Part shown: positions 1 through 7,592 of the stretch, in pieces | Numbering within the stretch: the first letter of the stretch is position 1 | How the letters are laid out: the number at the start of each line of letters is the position of its first letter | Assembly (NCBI GenBank): GCA_903928225.1 | Contig: CAIYPU010000150.1 | Span: forward strand, 1 to 57,305 | DNA length: 57,305 nt | DNA from: an uncultured Chlorobiaceae bacterium | GTDB lineage: Bacteria > Bacteroidota > Chlorobiia > Chlorobiales > Chlorobiaceae | Direction of reading: 5' to 3' | The notes under the pieces: generated by a model | What the model was told of the DNA's origin: nothing | Database searches by the model: none | The model's input: only the letters and a program-made list of their open reading frames with translations | Position numbers and translations under genes: made by a program

Positions 1-152
1 ACAAAGGGCCGGTCATAGTGTACAAGATGCCGGATCAGCGTTGACTTGCCGCACTGCCGGGGTCCGACAATCGCTGTGACAGGATAGTTTTTCAGCCCCT
101 GTTGAACTTCTCCTGCAATTATCCGATCAAGATACTCTTTACCAGTAACCAT
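1..152 (-). CDS. AAA-type ATPase, N-terminal fragment (cut by window edge)
   Basis: The reverse strand from an ATG at 152 encodes about 50 residues before the window ends. They read MVTGKEYLDRIIAGEVQQ and then, near residue 30, a Walker A loop GPRQCGKST preceded by a hydrophobic strand (VTAIV). That arrangement is typical of the 'ATP-binding protein' family with an N-terminal AAA domain and a C-terminal DUF4143 domain, often found in accessory DNA and sometimes encoded near toxin or mobile loci. Only the P-loop region is visible, so the DUF4143 assignment is inference. No clear Shine-Dalgarno precedes the ATG. The gene is transcribed away from the repeat cluster at 385-768. Confidence 0.6.
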   Translation of the reverse strand, partial: MVTGKEYLDRIIAGEVQQGLKNYPVTAIVGPRQCGKSTLIRHLVHYDRPF

Positions 153-384
153 GTTTTTTGAAAGTTTTAATTTCAATTTACATGGTTATACGGCGAATCC
201 AAAAAAGAACAAACGAAGATTCCGGAAGAGGTATCAGGAAAATTGTAAAAAACGGAAGATGACTGAGCTTCATTTTGGAAGAGCGTACCGTCTCCATTAC
301 AGGGGAAGGCTTGTAGCGTTTATCGGCCCCGCCAGTATTTTTTTACCAAATAATAAGTCGCAAAGAAATCTTTACAACACTGGT

Positions 385-471
385 GTCATCCTGAACGAAG
401 CAAGGCGAAGTGAAGGATCCAGCTTCTTATAAAACCAAAATATCCGGATTCTTCGCTCAGCGCGGAATGAC
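385..471. repeat. MITE-like palindromic repeat, unit 1
   Basis: The left arm starts GTCATCCTGAACGAAG and ends GAAGGATCC. The right arm runs GGATTCTTCGC to GGAATGAC, an imperfect inverted complement of the left. The unit is 87 bp with a short unrelated centre. Closely similar arms recur at 482-544 and 682-768. This resembles small dispersed palindromic repeats of many bacterial genomes; it contains no transposase. Confidence 0.75.
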
Positions 472-481
472 ATGTCGTTCC

Positions 482-544
482 GTCATGCTGAACGTCATTT
501 ACTGAAATTGCTGTTTGTGGATTCTTCACTTCGTTCAGAATGAC
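482..544. repeat. MITE-like palindromic repeat, unit 2 (diverged)
   Basis: The left arm reads GTCATGCTGAAC and the right arm GGATTCTTCACTTCGTTCAGAATGAC. The left arm is shortened and altered relative to units 1 and 3, while the right arm is intact. The right end runs directly into the tandem array that begins at 536. Confidence 0.65.
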
Positions 545-658
545 AGGAGAAAGGCAGAATGACAGGAGAAAGGCAGAATGACAGCGAAAAGGCAGAGTGA
601 CAGGGAAAAAAAAGACAGAATGGCAAAGACCAGAGCAAGGGCAGAATGTCAAGAGCCG
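536..658. repeat. Short tandem array of ~19-bp units
   Basis: Units begin CAGAATGACAGGAGAAAGG. The first two (536-554, 555-573) are identical, and the third (574-592) differs at two or three bases. Later units starting at 593, 616 and 642 are progressively diverged and longer. Each unit begins with CAGAATGAC, which is the right terminus of the palindromic repeat, so the array looks like an amplified repeat end. Confidence 0.75.
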
Positions 659-681
659 GAAGTCTGTTCTGAAACACAGGT

Positions 682-768
682 GTCATCCTGAACGAAGCAT
701 GGCGAAGTGAAGGATCCAGCTTTATTTGAAAATACAAGTTATGGATTCTTCGCTTTGCTCAGAATGAC
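682..768. repeat. MITE-like palindromic repeat, unit 3
   Basis: The left arm GTCATCCTGAACGAAG...GAAGGATCC is nearly identical to unit 1. The right arm GGATTCTTCGC...CAGAATGAC is its imperfect inverted complement. It is 87 bp long like unit 1 but has a different AT-rich centre, as expected for independently decaying copies of one element. Confidence 0.75.
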
Positions 769-844
769 AAATTCGGAGCAATTGCGGCTAACCGGGGAGT
801 GGCAGTGTTAATAGCCGGAGCAATAAGTCTGATTAAAGAGGGCA

Positions 845-1552
845 TCAGGCCGCCCACAGGCCCCATAGCAGTGCAGCGACCACAATGGCTGGACCGAATG
901 GCCATTCGGCCTCCGGGCTGAGGCCTTTGAAACGGCGCCACAGCAGATTCCAGATCACGGTACCGATACTCGCCCACCAGACTATGTAAAAGACCCCGAG
1001 AACACCCCACCAGGCGGCAAGTGCAGCCAGAAGCTTCAGGTCGCCCCCGCCGATTCCGCTTGTGCCTCTGATGCGCAGGAACAGCAACGCAAGGCCGCCC
1101 AGTACAAAAAGCACACAAGCGGCGGATAGTGCGCTGAAGAGCAGGTTTTGCGAGGTAAACCCCGCGTAGCTGCCGACGAGGCCAGCCAAGCCCGTCGGCA
1201 GGACAATCCAGTCCGGCAGCATCGTGGTGTCCCAGTCAATGAGGGCGAGCAGCACCAGAGCGCTTGCCAATATGGCCCATAACAGCATGGCTGGGAAAAC
1301 AGTGTGGCTGACGGCAGCGGATGCCCATAAAACAGCGTTGATCAGCTGCACCCAGATGCGCCGGGCAGGGGGGACGGGCCGATCGAGCCCTCCTCCGGGA
1401 CCCACCCAATCCTCCATGGATGCCTGGGCGTGATGCAGGACCTTTCGCGGGATTATTCGTGCCAGGGGTACCAGCCAAAAACCAATAAAAGCACCGGCTA
1501 TCAGCCATGGCCAGTGTGCCCACAGGACAAGCAACATCGAGCTGTGGTTCAT
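845..1552 (-). CDS. Prepilin peptidase, A24 family (PilD-like) of the Tad operon
   Basis: A 235-residue polytopic membrane aspartyl protease predicted to cleave leader peptides of the Flp pilin and TadE/TadG-like pseudopilins at the cytoplasmic membrane. Visible signatures are LIDWDTTMLPD (about 104-114), GIGGGDLKLLAALAAW (about 167-181, the GxGD motif) and WPFGP near the C-terminus. These follow the PilD layout rather than the usual short TadV/CpaA form. The N-terminal segment (GAFIGFWLVPLARIIP) resembles the start of the PilD methyltransferase domain, but its two zinc-binding CxxC pairs are absent, so N-methylation is doubtful. The start overlaps the tadC stop by four bases (ATGA), indicating translational coupling. 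It is the last gene of the operon. Confidence 0.85.
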   Translation of the reverse strand: MNHSSMLLVLWAHWPWLIAGAFIGFWLVPLARIIPRKVLHHAQASMEDWVGPGGGLDRPVPPARRIWVQLINAVLWASAAVSHTVFPAMLLWAILASALVLLALIDWDTTMLPDWIVLPTGLAGLVGSYAGFTSQNLLFSALSAACVLFVLGGLALLFLRIRGTSGIGGGDLKLLAALAAWWGVLGVFYIVWWASIGTVIWNLLWRRFKGLSPEAEWPFGPAIVVAALLWGLWAA

Positions 1553-2493
1553 TTCGCCATCTTGGAGAAGGCTTCAAAGATTCGGATGAATGCAGGGCCC
1601 AGAATTACAATCAGGAGTGTCGGAAAAATAAACAGGGCGAGCGGCATCAGCAGTTTGACGGGTATTTTTGCGGCAATCTCTTCGGCGCGCTGCATGCGGC
1701 GCGAGCGCATCACCTCTGACTGCACGCGAAGCGATTCTGCAAGGCTGGTTCCGAATTTATCGGCTTGAACAAGCATGGAGACAAGGTCTTCCAGGTCTTC
1801 GAGTTTTGAGCGCAGTGCAAGGTTGCGCAAGGATTCGATGCGGGTTGCACCGGCCCTCATCTCGAGGGACGATAAGTAAAACTCCTGCGCCAGTTCAGGG
1901 CTTGAGCGTGCCATCTCGCGCGATATACGTGCAATGGAAGAGTCGATGCCCATGCCCGACTCGGTGCAGATGACCAGGAGGTCGATCATGTCCGGCAGGC
2001 TGTTGCGCATGCGGCCAATCCGCTGGTTGGTTATAAAACGCAGCAGCAGTTCCGGCAGGTAGTAACCCGCTGCGGCGGTAACCAGCACGAAAAGACTGAG
2101 ATTAAGGATCGGGAGGTCTGGTTTGAAAAAATGAAGATACAGCGCCACCACCACCGGCAGGCCAAGGAAGAGCAGGGTTTTTACGGCATAATAATATTGA
2201 GGTGCATTTTTGTTGCGAATGCCTGCCTGCAGGAACTTGAGCTGAACGCCGGAGCTTTGCCAACCTTCTTCCGGGAGGGAGAGTTTGGAGAGGATATTGA
2301 CGACGGGGGCCACTTTATGGGTTTTGACCTCCACGGATACCGATGTTTTGGCAGGCGCCCAGCTTTTGCCAACAATCCTGGTGAAGCGTTTTTTCAGGGC
2401 ATTGAGGTCCGCCCAATTGTAGAGCGCGAGTACAACCGCAGCGACAGCCGCCCCCGAGAGCACGATGGTCAGGATTTGCAGGATGCCTTGCAT
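1549..2493 (-). CDS. tadC: Tad pilus inner-membrane platform protein TadC
   Basis: A 314-residue type II secretion F-domain protein, predicted to form the inner-membrane platform with TadB and to couple the TadA ATPase to pilin polymerisation. It has an N-terminal membrane anchor, a central pair of helices around residues 105-150, a cytoplasmic T2SF core (LPDMIDLLVICTESGMGID, about 170-190) and a C-terminal membrane segment (LMPLALFIFPTLLIVILGP). Its size and domain order are typical of TadC. It lies 18 bp after tadB and overlaps the prepilin peptidase start by 4 bp. Confidence 0.9.
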   Translation of the reverse strand: MQGILQILTIVLSGAAVAAVVLALYNWADLNALKKRFTRIVGKSWAPAKTSVSVEVKTHKVAPVVNILSKLSLPEEGWQSSGVQLKFLQAGIRNKNAPQYYYAVKTLLFLGLPVVVALYLHFFKPDLPILNLSLFVLVTAAAGYYLPELLLRFITNQRIGRMRNSLPDMIDLLVICTESGMGIDSSIARISREMARSSPELAQEFYLSSLEMRAGATRIESLRNLALRSKLEDLEDLVSMLVQADKFGTSLAESLRVQSEVMRSRRMQRAEEIAAKIPVKLLMPLALFIFPTLLIVILGPAFIRIFEAFSKMAK

Positions 2494-2511
2494 GGATGGT
2501 GTTGCTATGGG

Positions 2512-3477
2512 TTAAACCTTGATCCGGATGATTTTGTTGATTACAATGACGCCGAATGTCATAAGCCCTAAACAGGTGTATATGAGGTTCTTGCCCTGGG
2601 GTGTTGTCCACAGGAGCGACATATATTGAGGATTCAAAACCGAAATAATTGCAGCGAGCGCGAACGGCATACAACCGAGGATCCACGCTGATGCGCGACC
2701 TTCTGATGAGAGCGTGCGGACTTTGCCGCGCAGCTTGAAACGTTCGCGTATGGTATTGGCCAGGCCGTCGAGCAGTTCGGAGAGGTTGCCGCCGGTTTCG
2801 TGCTGGATCATGAGCGATGTGACAAAGAAACTGAGATCGTTGCTTTGAACACGTTCAGCGAGCCGGAAAAGGGCGTCTTTGAACGGCAAGCCGAAAGCCA
2901 TTTCATCCGATACGGTTTTAAGTTCGGGCCCTATGGGATCCGGAAATTCCTTGCCGACTTCGGCGAGGGCCGAGGTCAGGCTGTGCCCTGCCCGCAGCGC
3001 GCGTGAGATGAAGTCGAGCATTTCAGGGAGTTTGTTTTCAAAAGCCTGGGTACGCTTGTTTGCCTGTAAGATTAACCATAGAACAGGTGCGCTTGCGATG
3101 GCAGAGGCAAGCAAGAGCAGGAGCAGGGGATTGGTGTGGAGCAGAAGGCCCAACACCAAAGCCCCCAGAAACAGGGCAAGCATGATGCCGATGATGCGAA
3201 TGGCAGACTGCGGAATATGGGCGCGTTCGATAAGGTTTTCAAGTTGCCGGAATATTCCGGAACGTGGGCGAAGCCATATTTCAAGAAAGCTGTCCACACG
3301 TGTGGTTCGTGTGTTGCTGAAACTTTCCCTGTCCGGTTGAATGGTGTTCTGGATAGTATCCAGCCGCTGTTTTTTAGCTTTTTTTTCAGGATCGAAAAAA
3401 TAGGCCCACATGCCGTAGCCCAGCATCAGGGTGAGCACGACAGCCACAAACGCGATCAAGGGGATCAGAAAATTCAT
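2512..3477 (-). CDS. tadB: Tad pilus inner-membrane platform protein TadB
   Basis: A 321-residue T2SF-domain protein, the paralogous partner of TadC in the Flp pilus platform. An N-terminal transmembrane helix (LIPLIAFVAVVLTLMLGYG) is followed by a basic linker, two hydrophobic segments around 95-135, the F-domain with LPEMLDFISRALRAGHSL and IQHETGGNLSELLDGLA, and two C-terminal hydrophobic segments. The GGNLSELL motif is characteristic of this family. The gene sits 17 bp after tadA and is followed by tadC. Confidence 0.9.
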   Translation of the reverse strand: MNFLIPLIAFVAVVLTLMLGYGMWAYFFDPEKKAKKQRLDTIQNTIQPDRESFSNTRTTRVDSFLEIWLRPRSGIFRQLENLIERAHIPQSAIRIIGIMLALFLGALVLGLLLHTNPLLLLLLASAIASAPVLWLILQANKRTQAFENKLPEMLDFISRALRAGHSLTSALAEVGKEFPDPIGPELKTVSDEMAFGLPFKDALFRLAERVQSNDLSFFVTSLMIQHETGGNLSELLDGLANTIRERFKLRGKVRTLSSEGRASAWILGCMPFALAAIISVLNPQYMSLLWTTPQGKNLIYTCLGLMTFGVIVINKIIRIKV

Positions 3478-3494
3478 TATGATGTGCCCAGAAG

Positions 3495-4934
3495 TTAGTC
3501 GATAGCACCGGGATCGAAAATGCCCTCACTGAGGCTGATGCCATAGGTGCGTATTTTTTCGGACACTTTTGGCCGTACGCCCGTTGCCCTGAACATTCCC
3601 TGCACGGTTCCGTCCAGATTGGTGCCAGTTCGTTTGTAGCTGAAGATTTCCTGCATGGTGATGACGTCTCCTTCCATGCCGCTGATCTCCTGGATGCTGG
3701 AGACCTTGCGGCTGCCGTCACTTACACGGGTGATCTGGACGATAAAGTGAATGGACGACGTTATGAGCTGGCGCAGGGCTTTGCTTGGCAGATTGATGCC
3801 GCCCAGTCCGACCAGGTTTTCAAGCCGGCCCAGTGCATCACGGGGAGTGTTGGCATGTACGGTGGTGAGCGAACCCTCGTGGCCCGTGTTCATAGCCTGG
3901 AGCATATCGATCACCTCGGCGCTTCGGACCTCGCCCAGCACAATGCGGTCAGGCCGCATGCGCAGTGAGTTTTTAACCAGTGATCGCATGGAGACTTCGC
4001 CCTTGCCTTCGATATTGGGCGGGCGCGTTTCGAGGCGGATGACATGGTCCTGCTGAAGCTGCAGTTCGGCAGTATCTTCGATGGTCACGATGCGTTCGTT
4101 CGAGGGGATATATCCCGAGAGAATGTTGAGCAGCGTGGTTTTGCCGGTACCGGTACCTCCCGAAATGAGGATGTTGCACTTGACCTTGACCATTGCGGCC
4201 AACAGTTCGGCCATGGCGGGTGTAAGGCTGTTTTTTTGAATGATGTCATGCATCTGCAGCGGCACAACCGCAAAGCGCCGGATGGTGAGGACCGGACCGT
4301 CGAGGGCCAATGGCGGAATGATGGCGTTTACGCGCGATCCGTCAGGAAGTCGGGCATCGGCCATGGGGCTTGATTCATCGATGCGCCGCCCGACACGGGA
4401 GACGATTTTGTCGATGATTTTCATGAGGTGCGCATCGTCTCCGAAGCGGATGTCGGTGAGATGGATGCATCCGCTTTTTTCGACATAGACATTCTGGTAG
4501 CCATTGACCATGATTTCAGAAATGGTCGGATCGGCAAGCAGTGGCTCGATAGGGCCAAGCCCCATGATTTCATTCTTGAGGTCGGTCACCAGCCTTGTGC
4601 GCTCCTGATGATTCAGGGGAAGGGCCTCTTCTTCGATGAGCGCGACAAGCAGAACTCCTAGCTCTTTGCGCAGCTGCTCAGGGGTCAGGCTTTCGATAGT
4701 GTTGAGGTCGATGCGCGTCAGCAGCTTCTGGTGCAGCTTTATTTTGGTCGCGTAATAGTCAACCCCTGGGGATGCTTTGGTTTTTGCCGCCGGTGCCTGG
4801 GCAGGAGAATTTTGACCCTCGGCTTCAAAATTATGCGCGCTTGTCTCGGTGTTTGCGGCATCCGGTTCAGTGGGAGCTTCACTGCGTTTGGAGGAGAGCT
4901 TCCAGCGGCCTATTTGATCTTTAAGCGTTGCCAT
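3495..4934 (-). CDS. tadA: Tad pilus assembly ATPase TadA/CpaF
   Basis: A 479-residue secretion ATPase that would power Flp pilus assembly as a cytoplasmic hexamer. After a variable, Ala/Glu/Thr-rich N-terminal ~70 residues comes the CpaF domain. Walker A reads SGGTGTGKTTLLN near residue 260. Downstream are an Asp-box-like region (VTIEDTAELQLQ), Walker B (RIVLGEVRSAEVID) and a His-box TGHEGSLTTVHANTPRDAL. All key nucleotide-binding motifs are intact. The start lies inside the end of cpaE (25-bp overlap), so translation is probably coupled. Confidence 0.95.
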   Translation of the reverse strand: MATLKDQIGRWKLSSKRSEAPTEPDAANTETSAHNFEAEGQNSPAQAPAAKTKASPGVDYYATKIKLHQKLLTRIDLNTIESLTPEQLRKELGVLLVALIEEEALPLNHQERTRLVTDLKNEIMGLGPIEPLLADPTISEIMVNGYQNVYVEKSGCIHLTDIRFGDDAHLMKIIDKIVSRVGRRIDESSPMADARLPDGSRVNAIIPPLALDGPVLTIRRFAVVPLQMHDIIQKNSLTPAMAELLAAMVKVKCNILISGGTGTGKTTLLNILSGYIPSNERIVTIEDTAELQLQQDHVIRLETRPPNIEGKGEVSMRSLVKNSLRMRPDRIVLGEVRSAEVIDMLQAMNTGHEGSLTTVHANTPRDALGRLENLVGLGGINLPSKALRQLITSSIHFIVQITRVSDGSRKVSSIQEISGMEGDVITMQEIFSYKRTGTNLDGTVQGMFRATGVRPKVSEKIRTYGISLSEGIFDPGAID

Positions 4935-6058
4935 ATCGTGCTTTGTTTACGATGACTGCTGCCTGTAATTGCTTCTGTCCAGTCGGTGATGCTTTTGGAG
5001 AGTCTGGATTTGGGCGCAACCTCCAGAAACGGCTGCCCACTCAGGATTGACTTCTGTATGGCCTCGAAATCAGAGGGGAAGCGTTTGTTGATTTTCCTTC
5101 CGATAACTTTTTCTATTTCCTTGATGGAGATGGTAACACTGGTGTCAGCACGGTTGAAAATGATCTCGATGCGTGACATGGGTTTTTCAAGTTCTTCCCA
5201 TACTTTGAGCAGTTGGCCCGCCCGGCGCAGCGATGGCAGCGAAGGGGTGAATACGATGCAGAGTTCGTCGAGGTGCTCGAGAACCCAGATGCCAACCTGA
5301 TCGAGAGATGAACCGAAATCGACCAGAATATAGTCGTAAAAGTTTGCGGCAATACGAATGAGTTCACTTACGCGTTCAGGGTCGATATCGACTATTTTAT
5401 CGAACGTGGCGGGCGAGGGGATGAGGTCGAGTGTTGGACTGAGGTGCTGTACCATGCTGTTGAGCAGAGACTGGTCAAGCCGGTCGGACTGGCTGGAAAT
5501 GTCGGCCAGGTCCTGAGTGAGGGTTTCTCCGGTGAGGTACATGTCGAGGTCGCCGAAGGGCAGGGAGATATCGACTGCCAGCACGCGGGTTTCAGGCTGT
5601 TGAGAGAGCGCGAACGCCAGGTTGGCCGCTATGCAGGAACTGCCGTCCCCACCTTTGGATGAGATGAATCCAAAAACCCGGCCCTTGCTGATGCTTACCC
5701 CTTTGGTGCGAAGCTGGGCGCGATCGATAACCTGTCGCAGGGTTTCGGCTGCACTGTCGGAAATCACTTCACGAACACCGGCACGCATGAGCGACAAGAG
5801 AAGTTCTGGCTGTGTTTTCAGGTGCAGGGCTACGACCGGGGCTTTCGGCAGGGAGAGGCAGAGCCTCTCTATCTCCTGAAGATATAGGGGATCGGTGGGT
5901 TCAAAGCCCACAACGAAAACGAGGTCGGGTTTTTTTTCCGTGATCTGGCGCACCATACCGGCAAGATCTCCAACCAACCTTGTCAGTTGATGCTGACGCA
6001 GCTCAAGCAGTGCGTCGGAAACCTCCCAGGGTCGGGAAGAGTAGGCAACAATATTCAT
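4910..6058 (-). CDS. cpaE: Tad pilus localisation ATPase CpaE/TadZ (MinD/ParA family)
   Basis: A 382-residue protein with an N-terminal receiver-like domain (about 1-115, pattern LVFVVGFEPTDP... PVVALHL... MRAGVREVIS) and a C-terminal ParA/MinD-type ATPase domain. TadZ/CpaE proteins position the Tad apparatus at a cell pole. The P-loop (SSKGGDGSSCIAANLA, about 133-148) has Ser where the usual KGGxGKT motif has Lys-Thr. Such atypical Walker A loops are common in CpaE/TadZ, and the first deviant Lys is kept. DISLPFGDLDMYL supplies the A'-type Asp motif. It starts 6 bp after the tadG-like stop, with no obvious Shine-Dalgarno. Confidence 0.9.
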   Translation of the reverse strand: MNIVAYSSRPWEVSDALLELRQHQLTRLVGDLAGMVRQITEKKPDLVFVVGFEPTDPLYLQEIERLCLSLPKAPVVALHLKTQPELLLSLMRAGVREVISDSAAETLRQVIDRAQLRTKGVSISKGRVFGFISSKGGDGSSCIAANLAFALSQQPETRVLAVDISLPFGDLDMYLTGETLTQDLADISSQSDRLDQSLLNSMVQHLSPTLDLIPSPATFDKIVDIDPERVSELIRIAANFYDYILVDFGSSLDQVGIWVLEHLDELCIVFTPSLPSLRRAGQLLKVWEELEKPMSRIEIIFNRADTSVTISIKEIEKVIGRKINKRFPSDFEAIQKSILSGQPFLEVAPKSRLSKSITDWTEAITGSSHRKQSTIWQRLKIK

Positions 6059-6064
6059 TGATAT

Positions 6065-7123
6065 TTATTTAACCAGTACAGGACGACTTAAGGCCCCCAA
6101 TGAAGAAGCGCCCGATCCGGGATTGAGGCTTGGAAAAATCTTTGGATCAATGAAATATCCAGTTACATATTTTGGGTTTCCCGTCTTTTTAACGGATTCA
6201 ATATGAAAACCGGCAATCGCTACAATAGGTACTTCAGAGTGAGTGGTAACGTTGTCAACAACTGGAATAGTAACATCAATATTAAGAGGGACGCTGTCAT
6301 ATATGGTTGCTTTTACGCCTGGTTGGATCCAGATGGGGTCGTTGATTTTCAGCTCATCGCTGTTTCCATTTGCGATGAGTTCCCTTATAGTTGGGACATC
6401 GTTTTTATCTAATGAAAAACTGGTCCATTGTCCTGAGTTGCAGCCTCCCGAGTAAACACTGTTGATGTTTATAACATAAGCTTTGTTTGTAGTTGGATCC
6501 AATTTTGGGGTATTTGTAGCTGAGTTCCAATAAATGCTGTATATGCAGCTGCTGAGTGCCATTGGGAACATGCCTGTTCCGTTAGCGGGTACGGCTGCAA
6601 CCGCAATGGCTGTAGCATGGATGTTCCTTTCGTTAAAATCAGCATTCAAAAAACGGAAAGCATTAAAAAGGGGGGCGAAAAACAACTTCAACCCGAAGTA
6701 AGTAATTGTGATACTGACGGCAGGGACATATCCAGTATCGTGAACGCCAGATTCGGTTTGGTCATGCACTCGCTTGGATGAAAGTGGTGAATTGTCTGAA
6801 AGGTCCCAATAACCCGTTACCGTGGTGTCTATGTTTGCATCTGTAATATGTGTAAGATTGTTGGCATAGTTTTTTTTTGCCACATTCAGTGCAGCAAGTT
6901 TGGCTGCTGACCAATTGTAATAATCGCCTGACAACTTGCCTGTGTCGGTAAGTGCTCGGGCACCTGCAAGAGCCGCAGCATCGGCTGCGTTTTGCAGTTC
7001 GACCTTGGTCAGCTGGATGCGGGCCAGGTCAACAGCTAAAGCGGCAAAACCCAGCAATACCGGTAGCAACAGGGCAAACCAAATTGCCACTCCACCACAC
7101 TGGTCTCTCTGCAGTGTTTTCAT
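6065..7123 (-). CDS. TadG-like protein of the Tad pilus
   Basis: A 352-residue protein whose N-terminus carries the Tad-G signature: a short basic leader QRDQCGGVAIWFALLLPV with one transmembrane helix, then LARIQLTKVELQNAADAAALAGARAL. The remainder is an Asn/Thr/Ser-rich, predicted periplasmic domain with few charges. Family members contribute to Flp pilus assembly or surface display. The C-terminal domain is not one I recognise; it lacks a clear von Willebrand MIDAS motif (DxSxS) that full-length TadG often carries. The gene is visibly more AT-rich than its neighbours. It follows tadE by 2 bp. Confidence 0.8.
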   Translation of the reverse strand: MKTLQRDQCGGVAIWFALLLPVLLGFAALAVDLARIQLTKVELQNAADAAALAGARALTDTGKLSGDYYNWSAAKLAALNVAKKNYANNLTHITDANIDTTVTGYWDLSDNSPLSSKRVHDQTESGVHDTGYVPAVSITITYFGLKLFFAPLFNAFRFLNADFNERNIHATAIAVAAVPANGTGMFPMALSSCIYSIYWNSATNTPKLDPTTNKAYVININSVYSGGCNSGQWTSFSLDKNDVPTIRELIANGNSDELKINDPIWIQPGVKATIYDSVPLNIDVTIPVVDNVTTHSEVPIVAIAGFHIESVKKTGNPKYVTGYFIDPKIFPSLNPGSGASSLGALSRPVLVK

Positions 7124-7125
7124 GG

Positions 7126-7587
7126 TTATTCGAGCTTCATACTGGTTTGGGCCGAAAGCTCAAGGTCAGACAAAAAGAATTCTGTGGAATTCAAGAATCC
7201 CGGAATATGGATAAATCCAGGGTAATGCATCGTGGCATGAACGGTAAGGATACCTCCAGCAACAGGATCGGCATCGGTGCTGTATGTCATTCCTGGGCCT
7301 AAAGCGACAAGGCGGTCTGTACACACCATATAGGCTCTGTTTTCAGCGGTGGTCGGGGCATTTTCATCAGTACGATCAGGAGAATATAAGGTCCCGGCAC
7401 GTGCACCCTCCCGCGTAGCCATAGTAAGCACGGTTTTGTTGTAGAGAGCCACGGTATAAAAAACTATTCCGAAGAGGAGAAGGAGAAATATGGGCAGGAT
7501 GAACGCAAACTCCACCAGTGCACTGCCTTTCTGGTAACGGGCGAGCTTATTTGCCGGTGTCTTGCGTATGTCATTATCAGCCTGCAT
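7126..7587 (-). CDS. tadE: TadE-like pseudopilin
   Basis: A 153-residue pseudopilin with a class-IV-type processing site: KLARYQKG followed by SALVEFAFILPIFLLLLFGI, including the conserved Glu five residues after the Gly. Prepilin peptidase would cut after this Gly. The hydrophobic segment is the assembly/membrane helix and the rest is periplasmic, with TMATREGARAGTL typical of TadE. I chose the ATG at 7587. A TTG at 7596, overlapping the cpaC stop by 4 bp, would add MTA and is equally possible. Confidence 0.85.
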   Translation of the reverse strand: MQADNDIRKTPANKLARYQKGSALVEFAFILPIFLLLLFGIVFYTVALYNKTVLTMATREGARAGTLYSPDRTDENAPTTAENRAYMVCTDRLVALGPGMTYSTDADPVAGGILTVHATMHYPGFIHIPGFLNSTEFFLSDLELSAQTSMKLE

Positions 7588-7592
7588 GGCGG

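Larger units (their letters stand above)
153..844. other. Non-coding spacer with repeat cluster
   Basis: No convincing gene lies between the ATPase fragment and the end of the Tad operon. Open frames here (for example 151-432 plus and 386-652 minus) are made largely of the repeat sequence and match no protein family I recognise. The spacer holds three palindromic repeat units and a tandem array, listed separately. No clear intrinsic terminator is visible after the prepilin peptidase stop at 845. Confidence 0.6.

Noticed and set aside
151-432. Plus-strand 93-codon frame beside the AAA ATPase fragment
   Set aside because: Its 3' part is the palindromic repeat and it has no domain, good start site or codon bias; it also overlaps the ATPase start.
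536-658. CRISPR array
   Set aside because: Units are contiguous ~19-bp tandem copies without spacers; they derive from a palindromic repeat end.
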